Source of the DNA: Cardiocondyla obscurior
Taxonomy: Eukaryota; Arthropoda; Insecta; Hymenoptera; Formicidae
DNA length: 64,000 nucleotides
Direction: 5' to 3'
NCBI RefSeq assembly: GCF_019399895.1
Contig: NC_091869.1
Coordinates: 6,448,001 to 6,512,000 of the forward strand
Positions 63,958 through 64,000 of the stretch are shown piece after piece. Every line of letters begins with the position of its first letter. The first letter of the stretch is position 1. The notes beneath the pieces are model-generated. The model saw only the letters and a program-made list of their open reading frames with translations, searched no databases and had not been told where the DNA came from. Position numbers and translations under genes: made by a program.

Positions 63958-64000
63958 GCCCTGAAGCGCTGCGGCCTGATCATCATCTACCCGAGAATGC

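Overview
The window looks like nuclear DNA of an insect, most likely a hymenopteran such as an ant. It has no dense gene array. It shows long non-coding stretches alternating between AT-rich DNA with homopolymer runs and CpG-rich patches, many (CT)n, (TA)n and poly-T tracts, and metazoan-type splice sites. The ant assignment is an inference from CpG richness and the style of the one recognisable protein segment; only 'insect' is well supported.

The only securely recognised coding sequence is a 93-bp plus-strand exon at 35297-35389. It encodes the first half of the second RNA-recognition motif (RRM2) of a Musashi-family RNA-binding protein, closest by memory to insect Rbp6. I found no RRM1 exon in the 35.3 kb upstream and no rest of RRM2 in the 28.6 kb downstream. 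Most of the window therefore reads as two very long introns of one plus-strand gene.

Region by region: 1-12540 is intronic, with homopolymer, (TA)n and (CT)n repeats. At 12541-12600 there is a sequence with the form of a recursive splice site (ratchet point), followed by a 56-nt potential RS-exon. 12601-19600 is intronic. 19630-21690 is a CpG-rich block flanked by CT microsatellites; it could be an internal promoter with an untranslated first exon and a 72-nt exon-like segment. 21690-35296 is intronic. 35390-46570 is the downstream intron. At 46578-47608 on the minus strand there is a compact set of exon-like segments with short introns. It may be a nested antisense transcript, probably non-coding, and contains a partial exon duplication. 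47700-56600 shows nothing gene-like. 56640-57190 and 58850-59330 are CpG-rich blocks with stable hairpins. A pre-miRNA-like hairpin lies at the right edge (63859-63957).

How the parts may work together (inference): the Musashi-type gene is transcribed left to right across the window. The ratchet point would let the long intron be removed in steps. Including the 56-nt RS-exon would place a stop just after entry into the RRM2 exon, so it would act as a poison exon. The hairpin and the nested minus-strand unit would sit inside the downstream intron. No viral, toxin, CRISPR, tRNA or rRNA sequence and no intact transposon was recognised.
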